From Clostridiales bacterium (GTDB taxonomy: Bacteria; Bacillota; Clostridia; Oscillospirales; Acutalibacteraceae), in NCBI GenBank assembly GCA_022791355.1, contig JAAVYX010000138.1:1-10078 (forward strand): 10,078 nt of DNA, given 5' to 3'. Below, in pieces: positions 6,221 to 10,078 of the stretch (positions are counted from its first letter, which is position 1; the number at the start of each line of letters is the position of its first letter). The position numbers and the translations under genes are program-made. Under the pieces are notes generated by a model. It was given only the letters and a program-made list of their open reading frames with translations. It made no database searches and had not been told where the DNA came from.

Positions 6221-6254
6221 ATTGATTACCTCCCTTTCAGCTATGTTCATGTGC

Positions 6255-6282
6255 AGTATAGAAACAGAACGCTGGATATCAA
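6255..6282 (-). promoter_or_regulatory. Promoter of gene C
   Basis: Read leftward: TTGATA (6277-6282), 16 bases, TATACT (6255-6260). It lies in the 70 bases between the protease stop and gene C. There is no terminator here, so C could also be read from the protease promoter. Confidence 0.6.
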
Positions 6283-6290
6283 TTCTCTAC

Positions 6291-8120
6291 TCACCACTGA
6301 ACCCAATCCTGAAAATACGTTTTCTTGGAAATAAACACCAAGCTTCGCATGCCGTTATCATATGCGTAATTCGCCGCTATATCCGCTGTTCCATCCCCAT
6401 TAAAATCTCCCGCTACAAACTTGCCGGTCACACAGCTAGCTTGAAAGCCGTTCATATCCGAATACCAAGCTTTCCACTTATTTAAGATCGACCCGGCCGA
6501 AGTCCAAACATGAATCTGTGCGGCGGTATCGCCATATCGAAACATGGCGGCTATATCGTCTTTCCCGTCTCCATTGAAATCTCCTGCGGCCATGCGGTCT
6601 GTCACGCAGTCGGGCGCATAGGATACTCTGTCAGAATACCAAGCCTGCCATTTGGGAAAACCGGAGCCGGTAGAGGGCCAAACATGAATTTCCGCCGCCG
6701 TTTCGCCGTATCGAAACATGGCGGCTATATCGTCCTTGCCGTCACCGTTAAAGTCTCCGGCGACCATACGTCCTGTCACACTACTGGGTGCGTAGGAAGA
6801 TTTGTCAGAATACCAAGTTTTCCATCCAGAAAAGCTAGAACCGGTAGAGGGCCAAACATGGATTTCCGCCGCCGTTTCGCCATATTTGAACATGGCGGCA
6901 ATGTCGTCTTTCCCGTCCCCGTTAAAGTCTCCGGCGACCATACGATCCCAAACCGCATCCGGCGAATAGGTAGACATATCGGAATACCAGACGCTCCAAT
7001 CCCGAAAACTGCTGCCTGTGGAAATCCAAACGTGAATCTGCGCTGCAGTTGCACCGTATCGGTACATAGCAGCTATATCGTCCTTGCCGTCTCCATTAAA
7101 ATCTCCGGCGACCACTCGGCCCGCCACAGCATAAGCATTATAATTCGTCTCTTTAGACGCACCATACCAAGTTTGTTTTTCAGAAAAAATATTACTTTTT
7201 GACAACTTTACATTTATCTGGGCCCAGTTATCCTCATAAGCGTCGATACAGGCTATATCAGCCTTTCCATCTCCGTTGAAATCTCCGGAAACGGTACGGT
7301 ATGAACCCATGTCAAAATGCTGATACCCCATAATAACGGCACACATACTTGACGTTATTTTCGGTCCGCCGTTATAGCCAGCCTTTGTTTCATACGTGTT
7401 AATACCAATCACCTGATTGGAGCTGTTTATGACAGGGCCGCCACTCGTTCCTCTTACTGTATCACAATTATATTGTAGGTGGTAAGTGGTAGCTTTCCTT
7501 ATTTTTCCGGGTGCACGATATTGATAACCTATTTTATCTTCTCCGCCAGGATATCCCAAAACAAAAGCTTGCGAACCCAAGGCTACGGCCGGCGTACTTA
7601 AAGATAAATACCCCACTAGGTCGCCAACCGGAAAATCCAGTTCAACAACAGCCCAATCCGTCTCCCCTTCATCTTTATTGGTATGCACATAATCATAATT
7701 GACATAGATTTTTGTTGCTCTATAAGGGCCAAAAGGCTTGTATGAACCATTTTTAGCAGGATAAAATTCAATATTTCTGTAAACCTTGCCCGTTTCCTTA
7801 TCATATACGCAATGAGCCGCAGTTACCGCCCTTGTAGGACTAACCATAAACGCGCTTCCACTACCAACATATGGAACCGTCGTTTGCATCACAGCCTTAT
7901 AAGGCTGTACAAACGTATTCGTAACCCTTACAGAATCATCCCCGCCGATAATAGCGGCCGGACTGATTCCGTCGTCGCTTTCCCCCGCGTAGCCCTCGGT
8001 TACGCAGTTATCGTACAGGCCCTTGGGAATTTCCAGCACATCCTCCTCGCCGGTTTCACAGTCAAAGCATACGACCCGGTCCACCTCGTCCTGGCCTTCC
8101 GAATACACCGGTTCTTCCAC
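6291..8120 (-). CDS. Secreted V8-like serine protease with FG-GAP repeats
   Basis: Numbering from the GTG at 8120, the open frame is 609 residues. Residues 84-265 form a trypsin-fold, glutamyl-endopeptidase-like domain with a full triad: H103 in TAAHC, D155 in TDWAVVEL, S226 in GTSGGPV. The C-terminal half holds six FG-GAP/VCBS-type units, each with DFNGDG (Asp at 280, 340, 398, 456, 514, 572) and usually DDIAAMF; such loops bind calcium and the units build a propeller-like module. The GTG lacks a ribosome site and would leave an exported-type protein with no signal peptide. The true start is most likely ATG 8239, in another frame (see 8174-8239). It may therefore be a recent pseudogene although the catalytic residues are intact. 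It points into the A/B/C array with no terminator between. Confidence 0.85.
   Translation of the reverse strand: MEEPVYSEGQDEVDRVVCFDCETGEEDVLEIPKGLYDNCVTEGYAGESDDGISPAAIIGGDDSVRVTNTFVQPYKAVMQTTVPYVGSGSAFMVSPTRAVTAAHCVYDKETGKVYRNIEFYPAKNGSYKPFGPYRATKIYVNYDYVHTNKDEGETDWAVVELDFPVGDLVGYLSLSTPAVALGSQAFVLGYPGGEDKIGYQYRAPGKIRKATTYHLQYNCDTVRGTSGGPVINSSNQVIGINTYETKAGYNGGPKITSSMCAVIMGYQHFDMGSYRTVSGDFNGDGKADIACIDAYEDNWAQINVKLSKSNIFSEKQTWYGASKETNYNAYAVAGRVVAGDFNGDGKDDIAAMYRYGATAAQIHVWISTGSSFRDWSVWYSDMSTYSPDAVWDRMVAGDFNGDGKDDIAAMFKYGETAAEIHVWPSTGSSFSGWKTWYSDKSSYAPSSVTGRMVAGDFNGDGKDDIAAMFRYGETAAEIHVWPSTGSGFPKWQAWYSDRVSYAPDCVTDRMAAGDFNGDGKDDIAAMFRYGDTAAQIHVWTSAGSILNKWKAWYSDMNGFQASCVTGKFVAGDFNGDGTADIAANYAYDNGMRSLVFISKKTYFQDWVQW
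6390..7300 (-). repeat. Six FG-GAP coding repeats, 174-bp period
   Basis: DFNGDG codons begin at 7283, 7103, 6929, 6755, 6581 and 6407: one step of 180 bp and four of 174 bp. The middle units are highly similar at DNA level as well, for instance around the HVWPSTGS codons, which indicates recent duplication or homogenisation. Confidence 0.92.
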
Positions 8121-8173
8121 GGCCGGTATTTTCTCCGCCGCCTCGTCGTGCGCAATCGTATAGGACGGCGTGG

Positions 8174-8239
8174 TTAAAGCATACAGCAGGTTAACAGGGC
8201 CGCTCCCATCGTTTTTATAACAGGTCTTCTCCCTTTCAT
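8174..8239 (-). pseudogene. Out-of-frame signal peptide of the protease gene
   Basis: An ATG at 8239 has AAGGAG (8247-8252) seven bases upstream and a promoter behind it. It encodes 21 residues typical of a signal peptide (MKGRRPVIKTM, then AALLTCCML) and hits TAA at 8174-8176. Adding one T to the TTT run at 8177-8179 joins it to the protease frame as LLTTPSYTIA, completing a signal peptide. A one-base deletion, or a homopolymer sequencing error, is the simplest reading. Confidence 0.75.
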
Positions 8240-8288
8240 TGTCTCTCTCCTTAGCATAATATGAAAAAAAGGTATTTTTTGTGTCTAT

Positions 8289-8316
8289 ATTATACCATAC
8301 ATTGGAGAATAATCAA
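8289..8316 (-). promoter_or_regulatory. Promoter of the protease gene
   Basis: Read leftward: TTGATT (8311-8316), 16 bases ending in TGG, then TATAAT (8289-8294), an extended -10 promoter with a start near 8282. The -35 box is identical to those of A and B. It lies correctly for the ATG at 8239, not the GTG at 8120, supporting the frameshift interpretation. Confidence 0.8.
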
Positions 8317-8413
8317 ACGTGTTTTACCAGAAATGTTAAAAAATATTTCGGCTTTTTTCGACATAAAACAACAAAAAATTCATTTCCTTTTTGCATACCC
8401 GGCCAGCCATCTG

Positions 8414-8444
8414 AAAACCCCGGCCGCAGAAGCAGCCGGGGTTT
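8414..8444 (-). terminator. Terminator of the alpha-glucuronidase gene
   Basis: A 10-bp stem (8415-8424 with 8435-8444) is followed leftward by TTTTC. It lies about 57 bases after the stop. The AT-rich stretch from here to the protease promoter (8317-8413) shows nothing else. Confidence 0.8.
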
Positions 8445-8500
8445 GTACCGAACTTTACAGCCGCCGGCCATACCTTTCCCGTATAGCCAAACCGCCCTTT

Positions 8501-10078
8501 CTACGCCTTGCGGGCTAAAATCTTACAGATTTCCATCACGTCGCTTATCGTAAAGGCCTTGTCGCCGTCCAGGTCGCCCCGCAGCAGCTCCTCCTCGGTG
8601 GGAGCCTTTCCGGCCGACTGCCGGGCCAGCGCCTTACAGGCCTCCATCACATCCTGGATGGTAACCTCCCCGTCCCCGTCCAGGTCGCCGGGGGCAAAAA
8701 CCGGGACCGGCCGCAAGCCGCCGACGGCTTCCCGGATGGCGGCCGCCGCCGCGTCGATATCGGTTTGGCCGGCCGTATCGGGCAGGCCGGCCGCGGCGGC
8801 CAGTGCCGCGGTCAAAACCGCCCAGCTTTCGGCCGTATAATCGGCCTCCCGCAAGGCCGCGGCCTCCCGGACCGCCGCGTCCAGCGCCGTGCGGTCGGCC
8901 ACGGCCCGGCCGTAGGCCCCCACCTCCCAGAAGGAGGGGCGGCCCACCGTCCCGGAGGCGACCGTCAGCCGCAGATAACGGCCCTTACCCTCTACCGCAA
9001 GATCGCTTTGGGACTGATTGGCGCTGTTGTCGCCCGTAAAAATTTGGATATAGTCTTCCCCGTCCTCGCTGACCGACAGGGAAAAGGTATAGGTCCGCTT
9101 TTTGTCACCGTGGTTATTGCCGTCGTACCAGTCCACGCAGACCCGTTCCAGGTCGTATACGCCCTGTAAATCCACCGTCCACTCCATGGGGTAGATATCC
9201 CCCACGGCGTTGACCCGGGTGGAGAGCAGGCCGTCGTTGGCATCGGCCGCTACGTGACTCGCTTCCACCTGAGAGGCGCTGCCCGTCACGGCGGCCCGCA
9301 CCGGCTTCCGGTAGGCCAGATTCCCCGCTCCCGTCTCTGTCGAACGGTACAGACGGTCAAAGGCGGCGTCCAGGGCGGCGCAGGCGGCTTGGGCCGCAGG
9401 CTGATCCGGGGAAGCGGCCAACGCCGCCCTGGCGTCGGTCAGAGCGTCCGTAAAGGCGTCCAGGGATTCCTTTGGATAGCGGCCGGCGGTGAGGAAGGGC
9501 TGTTCGGCGGTATACCGCTGGATCAGGGCCTCCAGGGCGGCCGCGTCCCGCCGGTCGCCGGTATCGGCGATACCCGAGGCCTGATAGAAAAAGGCGGCCA
9601 TAGCGTCCCGCCACTTGACGGCCTGGATCTCCTGGGCCGCAAAGCTTTGGTCGATCCGTCCCCATCGCCCGCCGTCGATCTTCCCCTTCAGGCCGGCGAA
9701 GGCTTCCCGCATTTGGGTCACCCGGGCCGCGCCGTCATAAAATCCGTCGTACAGGCTCTGGATCATGGTCTTACCGTTTTGCATCACCCGGTCGTAGGGT
9801 ACGTGATGGAACCAGCAGAGCAGCTCCTCGGGGCAGGTGTCGATATCGCCGAACTGGGCCCGGACGGCCGGGAAGTACTGGGCGGTCAGGTCGGTGGAGC
9901 CGCTGGCGTTTCGATTATGTCCCACCCCTGACCCGTCCACCGCGATATGCCCCTTCTGGTTGCGGCTTTGCAGGTCGGGGGCGAAGTGCTCCATATCCAT
10001 GGTCATGCCCATGGCGTAGGGGGAGACGTAGGACTGGTAAATTTCCCAGGAGCCGTCCAGCAGGGTCTTGATGCAGGC
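8501..10078 (-). CDS. GH67 alpha-glucuronidase with dockerin, C-terminal part
   Basis: The frame is open to the right edge, so the N-terminus, and presumably the catalytic carboxylates, lie outside; 525 residues are visible. Residues 1-172 match the GH67 C-terminal region: SWEIYQSYVSPYA, GHIAVDGSGVGHNR, TAQYFPAV, CPEELLCWFHHVPYDRV, and KWRDAMAAFFYQASGI. GH67 enzymes release 4-O-methylglucuronic acid from xylan-derived oligosaccharides. Additions follow: a helical FIVAR-like spacer (about 190-245), a discoidin/CBM32-like beta domain (about 252-390, NLAYRKPVRA to FWEVGAYG), a second FIVAR-like spacer (about 395-455), and a type I dockerin (463-523) with two calcium-binding repeats, DLDGDGEVTIQDV and DLDGDKAFTISDV. 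Classic GH67 enzymes lack these parts and are often intracellular. The dockerin implies secretion and attachment to a cohesin scaffold. The gene is markedly GC-rich compared with the neighbouring array. It has its own terminator. Confidence 0.93.
   Translation of the reverse strand, partial: ACIKTLLDGSWEIYQSYVSPYAMGMTMDMEHFAPDLQSRNQKGHIAVDGSGVGHNRNASGSTDLTAQYFPAVRAQFGDIDTCPEELLCWFHHVPYDRVMQNGKTMIQSLYDGFYDGAARVTQMREAFAGLKGKIDGGRWGRIDQSFAAQEIQAVKWRDAMAAFFYQASGIADTGDRRDAAALEALIQRYTAEQPFLTAGRYPKESLDAFTDALTDARAALAASPDQPAAQAACAALDAAFDRLYRSTETGAGNLAYRKPVRAAVTGSASQVEASHVAADANDGLLSTRVNAVGDIYPMEWTVDLQGVYDLERVCVDWYDGNNHGDKKRTYTFSLSVSEDGEDYIQIFTGDNSANQSQSDLAVEGKGRYLRLTVASGTVGRPSFWEVGAYGRAVADRTALDAAVREAAALREADYTAESWAVLTAALAAAAGLPDTAGQTDIDAAAAAIREAVGGLRPVPVFAPGDLDGDGEVTIQDVMEACKALARQSAGKAPTEEELLRGDLDGDKAFTISDVMEICKILARKA

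Noticed and set aside
6510..7202. Rightward 230-codon frame with internal repeats
   Set aside because: It is a shadow of the FG-GAP repeats. The leftward frame has clear DFNGDG motifs and the protease triad.
8174..8185. Programmed frameshift at CTT TAA as in prfB
   Set aside because: The needed shift is -1, not the +1 used in prfB, and there is no upstream Shine-Dalgarno-like stimulator or slippery heptamer.
9254..9931. Rightward 225-codon frame in the alpha-glucuronidase region
   Set aside because: GC-rich coding DNA commonly leaves long antisense frames. The GH67 motifs are on the other strand.

Overview
The window looks like chromosomal DNA of an anaerobic, Gram-positive gut or rumen clostridium, probably Oscillospiraceae/Ruminococcaceae. 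The grounds are sigma-A promoters, AGGAGG-type ribosome binding sites, hairpin-plus-T terminators, a lipoprotein foldase-like gene, and at the right edge a xylan-side-chain glycosidase ending in a type I dockerin. The assignment is inferred from gene content; no 16S or other marker is present.

Layout. The left third (1-3270) carries three rightward genes: a membrane-anchored YkuE-type metallophosphoesterase (120-983), a SurA/PrsA-like lipoprotein (1294-2388), and an exported protein of unknown function (2598-3197). The last two each end in a clear terminator. The 310-base gap before the lipoprotein holds a good promoter and a hairpin-rich leader that I cannot identify.

The middle (3430-6220) is the most unusual part: a leftward tandem array of three paralogous genes, here A, B and C. 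Each encodes an almost identical signal peptide, a low-complexity Ala/Glu/Pro stalk built on a 15-residue period, and a small globular domain with a conserved H-x4-C ... H-x3-W-C-x2-C pattern, probably metal-binding. Each gene has its own promoter and is followed by a closely related GC-rich hairpin. Only B is intact. A is cut by a TGA where its paralogs have a conserved Trp, and its frame stays open to a second TGA at another Trp position. C is cut by one TAA in place of a Glu codon, with an intact second half. Upstream of the array lies a V8-like serine protease fused to six FG-GAP-type repeats (6291-8120); its signal peptide is put out of frame by an apparent one-base deletion (8174-8239).

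The right end (8501-10078) is the C-terminal part of a GH67 alpha-glucuronidase carrying a discoidin/CBM32-like domain, helical FIVAR-like spacers and a dockerin, consistent with an extracellular, possibly cellulosomal, glucuronoxylan-degrading enzyme.

How they fit: most products are predicted to be exported or surface-bound (protease, A/B/C family, lipoprotein foldase, glycosidase). The protease gene and the array point the same way with no terminator between protease and C, and their promoters share a TTGATT-type -35 box, so they may form one expression unit. A protease-substrate or protease-inhibitor relation is possible but is inference only. Four independent-looking lesions within about 5 kb suggest a decaying or switching accessory locus, or recoding. 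These should be separated from sequencing error first.
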